Positions 52,298-61,553 of a DNA stretch of 64,000 bases are shown here, piece by piece. A program made the translations under genes and the position numbers. Below the pieces are notes generated by a model. That model was given only the letters and a program-made list of their open reading frames with translations. It was not told where the DNA came from and did no database searches. Within the stretch, counting starts at the first letter, position 1. Each line of letters begins with the position of its first letter. Source of the DNA: Labilibaculum sp041595635 (lineage in GTDB: Bacteria > Bacteroidota > Bacteroidia > Bacteroidales > Marinifilaceae); the NCBI RefSeq assembly GCF_041595635.1, contig NZ_JBFHJW010000001.1:103156-167155 (forward strand), written 5' to 3'.

Positions 52298-53968
52298 TTA
52301 AATTTCTCCGGGGTATTCTTTTTTAAAATCTTTAAGGTATTTATCCATGGTTCCTTTCATATCTTTCCGAAGAAGTAGGATTCCAATTAGGTTAGGTAGT
52401 GTCATAAGAACAATGGTGATTCCTGATATTGTCCATATAATAGTAGTGTCGGCAAAGGAGGCAATAAAAATACCAATACAGTAGATGATTCGGTAAGGCA
52501 GTACTCCTTTTGTACCGAACAAATAGGTTACCGATCTATCTCCATAGTAGGCCCATGCAATCGCGGTTGAAAAAGCAAACAAAAGCAGGCCTAGGGATAC
52601 AATCCATCGTCCCCAATCACCTAGTAAGCTGTGGGTAAATGCTTCTGCAGTGAGCGGCGCCGAGTGAACGAGTGACTTGCCATAGAAATAGGTGCCGTTT
52701 TCGTTGATGTGTTTGCCATCTTCAATAGGAACGGTTCCACTGTACAATTCTGTCTCATTTTCATAAACATGTACATTTTCGGCTAGAGAACGAGCGTTGA
52801 TGATAGAAACGGGATTCTGAATGATGCCATTTACAACGGTTAAATCTCCAGAGAACAGAGCAAGTTCTTTTTTCCCAGCTAAAAAATCACCTATTTTAAT
52901 CCGATCTTCTTCTTGGCTATCATCGTACTGATCTGCCAGAATTGTCATATCGGTAGTTTGAAATTGATTAGGAAGTTTTTCTGTCCATACTCCTGAGGAG
53001 AGAATCACTAATCCTGTGAGAGTACAAATTATAATTGTATCGATGAATGGTCCTAAAATAGCCACCATACCCTCTGCAATAGGTTCTTCGGTACGAGCGG
53101 CAGCGTGGGCAATAGGAGCAGATCCTTGTCCTGCTTCATTACTAAACAAGCCCCGGTTAACGCCCCGGTTAAAAGCATAAGCGAATCCTGCTCCTAGAAA
53201 ACCTCCAGTTGCAGCAGTTCCAGTAAAAACATTAGAAAATACAGAGATGAAGGATGGGATTACATTCTCGTAGTTGTAAATAAGTACCGATAGAGCACCT
53301 ATAACGTAGAGAATGGCCATGCCTGGAACTAGTTTATCCGTTACTTTTACAATTCTCTTGATTCCGCCCAAAATCACGAATCCTAAAAGTATCGCTAGTA
53401 CAGCACCGGTTATTATTTTATTGAAGCCAAAAGTGGAGAACAGTGAGTTGGAAATGGAATTGATTTGCGGGAGGCTTCCAGTTCCAAAAGAGGAACAAAT
53501 TGTCATAGCTGCAAAAAAACCAGCTAACCATTTCATGTTCAATTTATTTTTCATGTAGTACATCGGTCCACCAGATATGAATCCATCTTCGTCGGTTTCA
53601 CGATATTTATGTGAGAGACTAACCTCAACAAATTTGGTGGTCATACCTAGAAATGCGGTTACTAACATCCAAAATAAAGCAGCTGGTCCGCCTAAATAAA
53701 TGGCAAAAGCAACACCGGCAATATTTCCGGTTCCTACTGTTCCCGATAAGGCGGCAGTTAGTGCTTGAAAATGGGAGGCATCTCCTTTTCTGCCGGGTTT
53801 GTCGTATTTTCCCATGACCACTTTTATGGCATGTTTAAAATAGCGAATTTGTGGAAAATTTAAGTAAAAGGTGAAGAAAATTCCGGTTCCCAATAACAAA
53901 AGGGTGAACCATAAACTTCCACCTAAATAGATTTCTATTCCGGCTAAAAAGTCGTTTAGTTTGTGCAT
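52298..53968 (-). CDS. Sodium:alanine/glycine symporter (AGCS family) with an extra loop domain
   Basis: 556 aa, about 100 residues longer than most AGCS carriers (450-480). Signatures: F-F-T-F-Y-L-N-F-P-Q-I-R-Y-F, A-L-S-G-T-V-G-T-G-N-I-A-G-V-A, F-V-E-V-S-L, G-G-P-M-Y-Y-M and G-L-F-S-N-E-A-G-Q-G-S-A-P. The surplus lies in one hydrophilic block at about residues 330-435, between the G-V-W-T helix and L-L-G-D-W-G, and would be outside the membrane. Couples Na+ import to uptake of alanine or glycine; the insertion's function is unknown. Confidence 0.93.
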   Translation of the reverse strand: MHKLNDFLAGIEIYLGGSLWFTLLLLGTGIFFTFYLNFPQIRYFKHAIKVVMGKYDKPGRKGDASHFQALTAALSGTVGTGNIAGVAFAIYLGGPAALFWMLVTAFLGMTTKFVEVSLSHKYRETDEDGFISGGPMYYMKNKLNMKWLAGFFAAMTICSSFGTGSLPQINSISNSLFSTFGFNKIITGAVLAILLGFVILGGIKRIVKVTDKLVPGMAILYVIGALSVLIYNYENVIPSFISVFSNVFTGTAATGGFLGAGFAYAFNRGVNRGLFSNEAGQGSAPIAHAAARTEEPIAEGMVAILGPFIDTIIICTLTGLVILSSGVWTEKLPNQFQTTDMTILADQYDDSQEEDRIKIGDFLAGKKELALFSGDLTVVNGIIQNPVSIINARSLAENVHVYENETELYSGTVPIEDGKHINENGTYFYGKSLVHSAPLTAEAFTHSLLGDWGRWIVSLGLLLFAFSTAIAWAYYGDRSVTYLFGTKGVLPYRIIYCIGIFIASFADTTIIWTISGITIVLMTLPNLIGILLLRKDMKGTMDKYLKDFKKEYPGEI

Positions 53969-54121
53969 AAAAAATAGGGGGTTATTAGTTTTGAAATGAT
54001 TAATTTGTTTAAAAAATCCCTCTAATATAGGGGTTAATTTTTAAAAATCTATATTTTTTATTGTTGCGAGCTTAATTGTTGTCGGTGTTAGTCAATTGTT
54101 TTCGACTTTTTTTAATAATCA

Positions 54122-54129
54122 TAAATTTG
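54122..54129 (+). promoter_or_regulatory. Candidate -7 element of the MtfA-like gene
   Basis: TAAATTTG matches TAnnTTTG. A TTG at 54096-54098 is 23 nt upstream, at the long end of the spacing range. The leader would be about 75 nt. Confidence 0.45.
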
Positions 54130-54207
54130 CATGGTTTTAAACCAATACTTATCTTTCTCAAAGAAAATACGAATTTATTAGTCTGTTTTTTTAACTGAAT
54201 AAAAAGG

Positions 54208-55113
54208 ATGAGTTTTCCAATGAGAGTAATTGTTTTGTTAGCAGTCTTTTTGGTTCTTGCATGGTACTTGGTGAAAAGATGGAAGAAAAAACGGTGGAAA
54301 GAAGCAAAATTGCCTTTCCCAAAAAAGTGGCGAATGATTTTAGCGACCCATGTGGCTTTTTATTCAGCACTATCTGTGGAAGAAAAACTGCGTTTTGAGC
54401 ATAAAGTGCAGGAGTTTTTACTCAACTGCCGAATTACAGGAATACAGGTGGAGGTTGATCAGACCGATAAACTTCTAGTGGCATCGAGTGCAATCATTCC
54501 CATATTTGCTTTTCCCAAATGGAAATACACCAATCTATACGAAGTGCTTCTTTATCCAGCAAGTTTTAATGACAAATTTGAAACTTCAGGTTCTAATACA
54601 AATATTCTTGGAATGGTTGGAACTGGCTATATGGATGGAAAAATGATTCTTTCCAAACCAGCTTTGCTTCATGGATTCTCCAACGAATCGGACAAAAAAA
54701 ATACAGCCATTCATGAGTTTGTGCACTTAATTGACAAAATGGATGGCGCAGTAGATGGACTTCCTGCTATATTATTGGAAAGACAATACGCAATTCCCTG
54801 GATGGATTTGATTCGTAAGAAAATCGAAGAAATTTATGCCGATAAGTCGGATATTAATCCATATGGCGGAACTAATAAAGCTGAATTTTTTTCCGTTGCC
54901 AGCGAGTATTTTTTCGAACGGCCAAAATTATTTGCCAGAACTCATCCTGAATTGTACCAGTTAATGAGTGAGATCTTTAACCAAAACTTACAAACACGAA
55001 ATTTGAAGAGGACCAAGCAAAGCATCGGACGAAATAGTCTTTGTCCTTGCGGTAGTGGACTGAAATTTAAGAAGTGTTGTGGGCGAGTACATTATCACTA
55101 CAGTGGAACCTGA
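54208..55113 (+). CDS. MtfA-like M90 zinc metallopeptidase with N-terminal anchor and C-terminal SEC-C motif
   Basis: 301 aa. One N-terminal membrane helix (about 6-22) followed by a basic stretch, then the M90 domain: F-P-K-K-W-R-M-I-L, the zinc site A-I-H-E-F-V-H-L-I-D-K, and the third-ligand region A-E-F-F-S-V-A-S-E-Y-F-F-E. The C-terminus ends with a SEC-C zinc-binding motif (R-N-S-L-C-P-C-G-S-G-L-K-F-K-K-C-C-G). E. coli MtfA (265 aa) binds the repressor Mlc; neither the anchor nor SEC-C is present there. Substrate here unknown. Confidence 0.9.
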   Translation: MSFPMRVIVLLAVFLVLAWYLVKRWKKKRWKEAKLPFPKKWRMILATHVAFYSALSVEEKLRFEHKVQEFLLNCRITGIQVEVDQTDKLLVASSAIIPIFAFPKWKYTNLYEVLLYPASFNDKFETSGSNTNILGMVGTGYMDGKMILSKPALLHGFSNESDKKNTAIHEFVHLIDKMDGAVDGLPAILLERQYAIPWMDLIRKKIEEIYADKSDINPYGGTNKAEFFSVASEYFFERPKLFARTHPELYQLMSEIFNQNLQTRNLKRTKQSIGRNSLCPCGSGLKFKKCCGRVHYHYSGT

Positions 55114-55186
55114 ATTTGCTAAAAAAGTTATTTAGTAAACTGCATTCATATAAAGGGATATCGCGGCAGTGTTGTTCCTTTCTTTT

Positions 55187-55216
55187 TTTGCCTCTTCAAG
55201 TCTTTTGTTAATTTTG
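55187..55216 (+). promoter_or_regulatory. Promoter of mutS2
   Basis: TTTG (55187-55190), 18-nt spacer, TAATTTTG (55209-55216), both exact. Leader of about 25 nt to the GTG start. Confidence 0.75.
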
Positions 55217-55247
55217 CAGCAGAATTCATTAAGATAGTAGGTAACTC

Positions 55248-57752
55248 GTGATATATCCAGATAATTTTGAGACAAAAATCCGCTTCGATAAAGTAAGGGA
55301 GTTGGTAAAGAAACAGTGTTTAAGTTCCTTGGGACGTGATTTGGTGGATGACATTCAGTTTTCTAGTTCTTTCAACATGATTAATCGTTTGGTGAATGAA
55401 ACCAGCGAATTTAAGACCATTTGTCAGGATGAGGATAGCTTCCCTTTGGGGTATTTTATAGATGTACGTAATAGTTTGGAGAAGGCCAGGATTGAAGGAA
55501 CTTATATGGAATTGGATGAGTTGTACAATCTGAAAAGGTCTTTGGAATCCATTTCTGCCATTTTACGCTTTTTTCAGGGCAAGGAAGAAAAGGAATATCC
55601 ATACCTAAAACAGTTAACTGGAAATGTTCGGATGTATCCTTTTATATTTGAGCGTATTAATGCCATCATAACTAAAAATGGAAGAATAAAGGACAATGCG
55701 TCTCCTGCTTTGCAGCAAATTCGTAGTAGTTTGATTCAAAAGCAGTCGACAATTTCGAAACGCATGCAGGGCATGTTGCGGAATGCCCAAAAAGAGGGTT
55801 GGGTCGATCAGGATATTTCCCTTTCTGTGCGCGATGGACGAGTGGTGATTCCGATACCTTCGGCCTACAAAAGAAAAATTAACGGGATTGTGCACGATGA
55901 ATCGGCTACCGGGAAAACCAGTTACATAGAGCCATCGGAAATTGTAGAAACCAACAATGAGATTCGTGAGTTAGAATACGCAGAGCGTCGAGAGATTATT
56001 AAAATACTTCAAGATTTTACCATTCAACTGCGTCCCTATATCGACGATTTGTTTCAGTCTTTTGAGTTTTTGGCTAAAATGGATTTTATTCGAGCAAAAG
56101 CCATGTTTGCTATTCAAGTGAAAGCTATTCTTCCTAAACGTGTGAAAACGCCTACTGCCTATTGGGAGAATGCGGTTCATCCATTACTTTATCTTACTCT
56201 TCAGAATGAGGGGCGTAAGGTGGAGCCTCTCAATATCGAAATTAACGATGAGCAAAGATTGGTGCTCATTTCGGGACCTAATGCTGGAGGTAAATCGGTT
56301 TGTTTGCAAAGTTTAGGATTGTTGCAATACATGTTTCAGTGTGGACTATTGGTATCTATGGACGAGGAATCGCAAATAGGAATTTTCGATAACATTTTTA
56401 TGGATATGGGCGATGAACAATCCATTGAAAATGACTTGAGTACTTACAGTTCGCATTTGATGAATATGAAACATTTCCTTCGTCATGCGAATACCAACAC
56501 CATGATTTTGATTGATGAGTTTGGTTCGGGAACAGAGCCTGCTTTGGGAGGAGCTATTGCCGAATCGATATTGGATAAGCTCAATCGAAAAAAAGTAAGA
56601 GGAGTTATTACTACTCACTATTCTGGCTTAAAGCACTTTGCATCCGAAGCCGAAGGAATTGAAAATGGAGCCATGCTTTACGATTCTCATCTTATGAGAC
56701 CGCTTTTCCGTTTAGAAGTTGGAAAGCCAGGTTCATCTTTTGCTTTTGAAATTGCTCGTAAAATCGGTTTACCCGAAGAGATTTTGAAAGATGCGACAGA
56801 TAAAATTGGGGAAGACCATATTAATTTCGACAAACATTTGCGTGATATTGTTCGCGATAAAAGATATTGGGAGAAGAAACGTGATAATATCCGCAAGAGC
56901 GATAAAAGGCTAAATACCTTGGTTGAGCAATATGATAAGGAATTAAAAGAGGCGAGTAAGCTTCGTAAGGAAATTATAGAAAAGGCCAAAGATGAGGCTG
57001 CTCAATTACTCAATAGAGCGAATAAATCCATAGAGAAAACCATTCGTGAAATTAAGGAGAACAAGGCCGAAAAAGAAAAAACTCGTGAAATCCGTAAAGA
57101 ATTTCAATCTATAAAAGCGGAGTTGACAGAAGGAGAATTAAAGGAAGAGGCGCGTATTCAACGCAAAATCCAGAAGCTGAAAGATCGCGAGAATAAAGGG
57201 AAACCAAGAGAAAAAAAAGTCGATGTTACTAATGTTTCTTCACAAAAAACAGCGGTTAATTCTAAAGCTCAATTTAATCCAGATGTGATTGAAAAGGGTG
57301 ATTTTGTGAAGCTTGATAATCAATCTTCAGTTGGAGAAGTGATTGAAATAAATAGCAAGACTGCAGTGGTTGCTTTTGGAAGTATTTTAACTTCAGTGAA
57401 GGTGAATCGATTGACTAAGGTAAGTCGCACACAAATGAAAAAAGAAGAGAAAACTTACAATAAAACCTCATCATTGATTCAGGAAAAAATATCCAAGCGA
57501 AAACTCAATTTTAGGGCTGATTTGGATGTGCGTGGAATGCGTGGGGAGGAAGCATTGCAGGTGGTTGTTGATCATGTGGATGAAATCATCATGCTGGATG
57601 TACGCGAATTTCGCATTTTACACGGAACCGGTAGCGGAATTCTTCGACAGCTTATACGGGAATATCTTCAAACGGTTGATTTGGTACAAAATTTTAGGGA
57701 TGAGAAGATTCAAATGGGAGGAGCTGGAATAACTGTAGTTACTATGGAGTAA
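55248..57752 (+). CDS. mutS2: Endonuclease MutS2
   Basis: 834 aa. It carries the MutS core and ATPase without the mismatch-recognition domain: Walker A I-S-G-P-N-A-G-G-K-S-V, and I-L-I-D-E-F-G-S-G-T-E-P with T-T-H-Y further on. A long coiled-coil KOW-like connector follows and a C-terminal Smr domain with L-D-V-R-G-M-R-G-E-E and L-H-G-T-G-S-G-I-L-R. MutS2 suppresses homologous recombination or acts on collided ribosomes. The start is GTG 55248, giving the family N-terminus M-I-Y-P-x-N-F-E. Confidence 0.96.
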   Translation: MIYPDNFETKIRFDKVRELVKKQCLSSLGRDLVDDIQFSSSFNMINRLVNETSEFKTICQDEDSFPLGYFIDVRNSLEKARIEGTYMELDELYNLKRSLESISAILRFFQGKEEKEYPYLKQLTGNVRMYPFIFERINAIITKNGRIKDNASPALQQIRSSLIQKQSTISKRMQGMLRNAQKEGWVDQDISLSVRDGRVVIPIPSAYKRKINGIVHDESATGKTSYIEPSEIVETNNEIRELEYAERREIIKILQDFTIQLRPYIDDLFQSFEFLAKMDFIRAKAMFAIQVKAILPKRVKTPTAYWENAVHPLLYLTLQNEGRKVEPLNIEINDEQRLVLISGPNAGGKSVCLQSLGLLQYMFQCGLLVSMDEESQIGIFDNIFMDMGDEQSIENDLSTYSSHLMNMKHFLRHANTNTMILIDEFGSGTEPALGGAIAESILDKLNRKKVRGVITTHYSGLKHFASEAEGIENGAMLYDSHLMRPLFRLEVGKPGSSFAFEIARKIGLPEEILKDATDKIGEDHINFDKHLRDIVRDKRYWEKKRDNIRKSDKRLNTLVEQYDKELKEASKLRKEIIEKAKDEAAQLLNRANKSIEKTIREIKENKAEKEKTREIRKEFQSIKAELTEGELKEEARIQRKIQKLKDRENKGKPREKKVDVTNVSSQKTAVNSKAQFNPDVIEKGDFVKLDNQSSVGEVIEINSKTAVVAFGSILTSVKVNRLTKVSRTQMKKEEKTYNKTSSLIQEKISKRKLNFRADLDVRGMRGEEALQVVVDHVDEIIMLDVREFRILHGTGSGILRQLIREYLQTVDLVQNFRDEKIQMGGAGITVVTME

Positions 57753-57785
57753 AATTCTGGCACATTTGTTTTTGAATCAAAAAAT

Positions 57786-57847
57786 AAAAGGCGATTTAAA
57801 AAGAGTCATTTGCACATGCAAAATCATTCTATTTAAATCGTCTTTTT
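57786..57847. terminator. Long hairpin terminator between mutS2 and the Gate-domain gene
   Basis: Outer stem 57786-57800 with 57832-57847, one wobble, plus an inner TTTGC/GCAAA stem, then a T-run. The convergent genes probably share it. Confidence 0.7.
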
Positions 57848-57871
57848 AGCAAATATCTTTGAACTGTTTTT

Positions 57872-59050
57872 TTACAGAAAGTTTGATACAAACACATAAA
57901 TGTAGTGGGCAAAAGTTCCTGCCACAATGCCTCCAATGGTATGTGAAAGGAGTGCTTTCGAAGTAAGTTCACGATAGTTTAAAGTATCGAGCATGGCAGT
58001 GTGAGTACTTAAGTAACCACTCCAACACATACCCATAGCGGTAAATACGGCAATAACATTTCCATCGATAATCCCTTTGGTAATAAATGCTTTTACTAGA
58101 GATAGGGCAGCACCTACAGCTCCAAGTGAAGTAATTGGAAAGGCAATAAGTTCGGGATTTTCAAATCCAAATAAGCCTTCAAATAGCCACCAAATATATC
58201 CTGCTAATTCAGGAAGAAGAGGCACGCCTTCGTAGGCAATGCCCTGATATCCTAAACTGGCATCTTTGGGACCAAAAGTGAGCATCATCACCATGGTAGA
58301 AATGATCAAAACCCCGGGAATAATTGCAAGGCCTAAATCAACACCCGATTTGCCACCATCCAAAATAGAGTTTAGAAAGCGCAGAAAAATGCCTCCTTCT
58401 GATTTAAAATTGATCTTTTCGGCAGCTCCTTCGTAATCTTTGTTTTTTCGAGCAGGTATCTGACCTCTAATTAATCGTTGCATCAAGCGTGTTGATACAA
58501 TAGCTCCCATCAAAGCACCGCTCAGTCCGACTAGGGCTGGAATAAATAAATTTTCTTCACTACCTGGGATTCGAAGGGTCGACATAAAGGTGATTACGAT
58601 CAATCCCATACCAAAAGCAGTTCCAAAATTAGTCAAAGAAACCAGTTGGTAATTTTTAAAATACTTACTGAAGTTTTTATCTTTTGCCAGACTTATAATA
58701 GCTGGATTATCCGATAAAAAAGTCAAGACTCCTGCCAAGGCACCAACACCAGGCAAATTGAAAAGAGGTTTCATTAAAGGAGATAAAATTTTCTCCAAAA
58801 GACGAACAACTCCAAATTCAATAAGTAGTCTCCCAAGTGCTCCAGAAAGAACGGTAATTCCCATGATGTAAAAAACGGTGTTCATTAAAAGATCCCATGC
58901 AGTATTCATAATGGTATTAAGCATGTTGGCAACTCCCATGTTGTGTCCGATGTAGCCAAAGATCCCAAAAAAGGTGACAAGAAACATCACGGCTTCGTAC
59001 CTTCTTTGTTTAAGGAAATCGGTTTCCTTAAACGATTTAATTGCGTTCAT
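57872..59050 (-). CDS. Gate-domain (nucleoside recognition) membrane transporter-like protein
   Basis: 392 aa with about ten membrane helices. Two Gate (nucleoside recognition) repeats are visible: one around G-A-L-G-R-L-L-I-E-F-G-V-V, with F-L-S-D-N-P-A-I-I-S-L-A, and a second in S-G-V-D-L-G-L-A-I-I-P-G-V-L. Such repeats occur in SpmA/SpmB and concentrative nucleoside transporters. Substrate not known. Family resemblance is by pattern only, so the name is kept general. Confidence 0.78.
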   Translation of the reverse strand: MNAIKSFKETDFLKQRRYEAVMFLVTFFGIFGYIGHNMGVANMLNTIMNTAWDLLMNTVFYIMGITVLSGALGRLLIEFGVVRLLEKILSPLMKPLFNLPGVGALAGVLTFLSDNPAIISLAKDKNFSKYFKNYQLVSLTNFGTAFGMGLIVITFMSTLRIPGSEENLFIPALVGLSGALMGAIVSTRLMQRLIRGQIPARKNKDYEGAAEKINFKSEGGIFLRFLNSILDGGKSGVDLGLAIIPGVLIISTMVMMLTFGPKDASLGYQGIAYEGVPLLPELAGYIWWLFEGLFGFENPELIAFPITSLGAVGAALSLVKAFITKGIIDGNVIAVFTAMGMCWSGYLSTHTAMLDTLNYRELTSKALLSHTIGGIVAGTFAHYIYVFVSNFL

Positions 59051-59256
59051 TTTGTTCGTTTGTTTTTGTTGTTGTATTTGCTGTAAAAATAATTTTTTGT
59101 TCTATTATCAATCTTGTTTTTTGCATGATCTTTATCAGCTTTGTGCCTTATTGAATATGTTGCAAAGACAGGTTTTGAAATGGTTTTGCTAGTTGAATGA
59201 ATCTTGTCCATTTTTGCTAGTTGATAAAATCATTTTTTATCGAAGAACAATTGTGC

Positions 59257-59264
59257 TAGCTTTG
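59257..59264 (+). promoter_or_regulatory. Candidate -7 element of the second recQ gene
   Basis: TAGCTTTG matches TAnnTTTG; the upstream -33 position is T-rich (TTTTTTA) without a clear TTG. The leader would be about 18 nt. Confidence 0.5.
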
Positions 59265-59286
59265 TCCTCCCAATCAAAATGAATCC

Positions 59287-61401
59287 ATGTCAACAGCCAA
59301 ACGCGCACTAAAAAAATACTTCGGGTACGATCAGTTTAGACCTTTGCAGGAACAGGTAATTCAAGCCATCCTAAAAGGGGAAGATGCACTGGTAATAATG
59401 CCTACGGGTGGAGGAAAGTCCATTTGCTACCAAATTCCAGCTCTTATTATGGAGGGAGTGACAGTTGTGGTTTCGCCGCTGATTGCTCTCATGAAAGATC
59501 AGGTGGAAGGATTGCGTGCCAATGGAGTTGATGCTGATTTTTTAAACAGTTCTCAATCTGCAGCTCAGCAAGCTCTGGTAATCGAACGAATTGTGGGTGG
59601 AAGATTAAAATTGCTCTATGTTTCTCCAGAGAAATTAGTGAGTCAGGATTTTTATTATTTGCTCCTACAGTTGAAAGTAAATCTTTTTGCCATAGACGAG
59701 GCTCATTGTATTTCGGTTTGGGGGCACGATTTTAGACCCGAGTACACAAAAATGGCTTATCTGAAAAAGCAATTTCCACATGTTCCAGTGGTGGCTTTAA
59801 CGGCTACAGCCGATAGCTTAACACAAAAGGACATCGCCAATCAGTTGGGTTTAACACATCCACAAAAATTCACCTCTTCTTTTGATCGTCCTAACTTAAG
59901 TCTGAATGTAGCACCCGGAAAAGACAAGTTCAAATCTATTCTTGGATTTATCCGTCAGCGGCCGCATCAATCTGGAATCATCTATTGTTTAAGTCGAAAG
60001 GCTACAGAAGGATTGTCGGAGAAACTTCAGAAAGCAGGAGTCAACGCTTCTTTTTATCATGCAGGCTTATCAGCAGAAGAGCGAGCTCGTCGTCAAGAGG
60101 ATTTTATCAATGATGAGGTTCCTATTATTTGTGCGACCATTGCTTTTGGTATGGGAATAGATAAATCGAATGTGCGGTGGGTGATTCATTACAATCTGCC
60201 AAGAAATATAGAGTCTTACTATCAGGAAATCGGTCGAGCGGGTCGCGATGGCCTTCGCGCCGATACCCTACTATTCTATAGCTTTTCAGATGTGATTGTG
60301 CATCGTAAATTCATCGAGGAATCGGCACAAAAAGAGGTGTCTAATGCCAAATTGGAACGAATTCAGCAATTTTGTGATGCTCAGATTTGCCGGCGAAAGA
60401 TCCTCTTGAGCTATTTTGGTGAGCATTTAGAGGAGAATTGTAATAATTGTGATGTGTGCAAAAACCCTCCTCGATCTTTCGACGGAACCATTATTGCTCA
60501 AAAGGCTTTTTCGGCCATTGTTCGTTTGCGCGAGCAAGTAGCAGCAGGTACTTTAATTGACGTTTTGCGTGGTTCCTCTCGACATGAGATTTTGAGCAGA
60601 GGCTATAATAAAATAAAAACCTATGGTGTTGGGAAAGATATTGCCTATCAAGATTGGCAGCAATATCTGCTTCAGCTACTAAACATGGGTTATATTTCGG
60701 TGGCTTATGACAATGGCAATGCCTTGCGATTAAGCGAACAGGGACGTGAAGTTCTTTTTGGCGAACGTTTGGTAAATTTGGTGCATCTGGCAAGTATGAA
60801 ATCCGAACCAGAAATCAAGCCAATTGTAAAAACGAATAAGCAGGAGGCACGTGAAGGTTTGTTCGAAGCCTTGCGCAAATTGCGATTGCAGATTTCACGG
60901 GACGAAAACATTCCGCCATACTTGGTTTTTTCGGATGCTAGTTTGCAACAAATGGCGCAGGAAGAGCCTACTAGCGAGTTTGAAATGAAACTAATTTCAG
61001 GAGTTGGAGTTCGAAAGTATCAGCTATATGGCGATCTTTTTATCAATGAAATAATTGAATTTGCCAGTAAGAAAAATCAGGAGGCAAAGAAAAGTGGAGA
61101 ATCTTTTTATCAAACTTACGAATACTACAAACAGGGTTTTTCTGTGGAAGAGATTGCTAGTATCAGAAAAATAAATCCAGTAACTATTTATTCACACTTG
61201 GCTTCATTGTACGAAAAAGGAGCAGATGTAGATCTTACTGAATATCTGAATCCTACTGAATTGGAACAGATCGAAGATGCTTATTATTCCTTAAATGAAA
61301 GTACAAATGTGAAAGATTTGTACCTGTTTTTAAAAGAAGAAGTGGAGTACTATAAAATTCGATTGGGAGTTTCTTACCTAAAAGTACTTTCATCTAGTTA
61401 A
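59287..61401 (+). CDS. recQ: ATP-dependent DNA helicase RecQ (with HRDC and C-terminal helix-turn-helix)
   Basis: 704 aa. Helicase core: F-R-P-L-Q-E-Q-V-I, M-P-T-G-G-G-K-S, I-D-E-A-H-C-I-S-V-W-G-H-D-F-R-P-E-Y, and E-I-G-R-A-G-R-D-G. The zinc-binding RQC region shows I-C-R-R-K-I-L-L-S-Y-F-G and N-C-N-N-C-D-V-C. An HRDC domain follows (L-F-E-A-L-R-K-L-R ... S-G-V-G-V-R-K-Y), then a helix-turn-helix-like tail (F-S-V-E-E-I-A-S-I-R-K-I-N-P-V-T-I-Y-S-H-L). This is the longer, typical RecQ form; the paralog at 32.4 kb lacks HRDC. Confidence 0.96.
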   Translation: MSTAKRALKKYFGYDQFRPLQEQVIQAILKGEDALVIMPTGGGKSICYQIPALIMEGVTVVVSPLIALMKDQVEGLRANGVDADFLNSSQSAAQQALVIERIVGGRLKLLYVSPEKLVSQDFYYLLLQLKVNLFAIDEAHCISVWGHDFRPEYTKMAYLKKQFPHVPVVALTATADSLTQKDIANQLGLTHPQKFTSSFDRPNLSLNVAPGKDKFKSILGFIRQRPHQSGIIYCLSRKATEGLSEKLQKAGVNASFYHAGLSAEERARRQEDFINDEVPIICATIAFGMGIDKSNVRWVIHYNLPRNIESYYQEIGRAGRDGLRADTLLFYSFSDVIVHRKFIEESAQKEVSNAKLERIQQFCDAQICRRKILLSYFGEHLEENCNNCDVCKNPPRSFDGTIIAQKAFSAIVRLREQVAAGTLIDVLRGSSRHEILSRGYNKIKTYGVGKDIAYQDWQQYLLQLLNMGYISVAYDNGNALRLSEQGREVLFGERLVNLVHLASMKSEPEIKPIVKTNKQEAREGLFEALRKLRLQISRDENIPPYLVFSDASLQQMAQEEPTSEFEMKLISGVGVRKYQLYGDLFINEIIEFASKKNQEAKKSGESFYQTYEYYKQGFSVEEIASIRKINPVTIYSHLASLYEKGADVDLTEYLNPTELEQIEDAYYSLNESTNVKDLYLFLKEEVEYYKIRLGVSYLKVLSSS

Positions 61402-61553
61402 TTGCCAATTTCATCGTTTCAATTCTATTTGCATCGAAAAAGTGAGTTGGCGCGAGTTATTTTTGTTAAATTAGTGGATGTTTTAAAATTGAAAACAGAA
61501 CCAAAGACCGAAAGGTTGTATGGAATACTAATCACACCTGTAAATTTACTAGA

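Noticed and set aside
60491..60793. Antisense ORF within the second recQ
   Set aside because: It opposes a well-supported helicase domain and has no recognised similarity.
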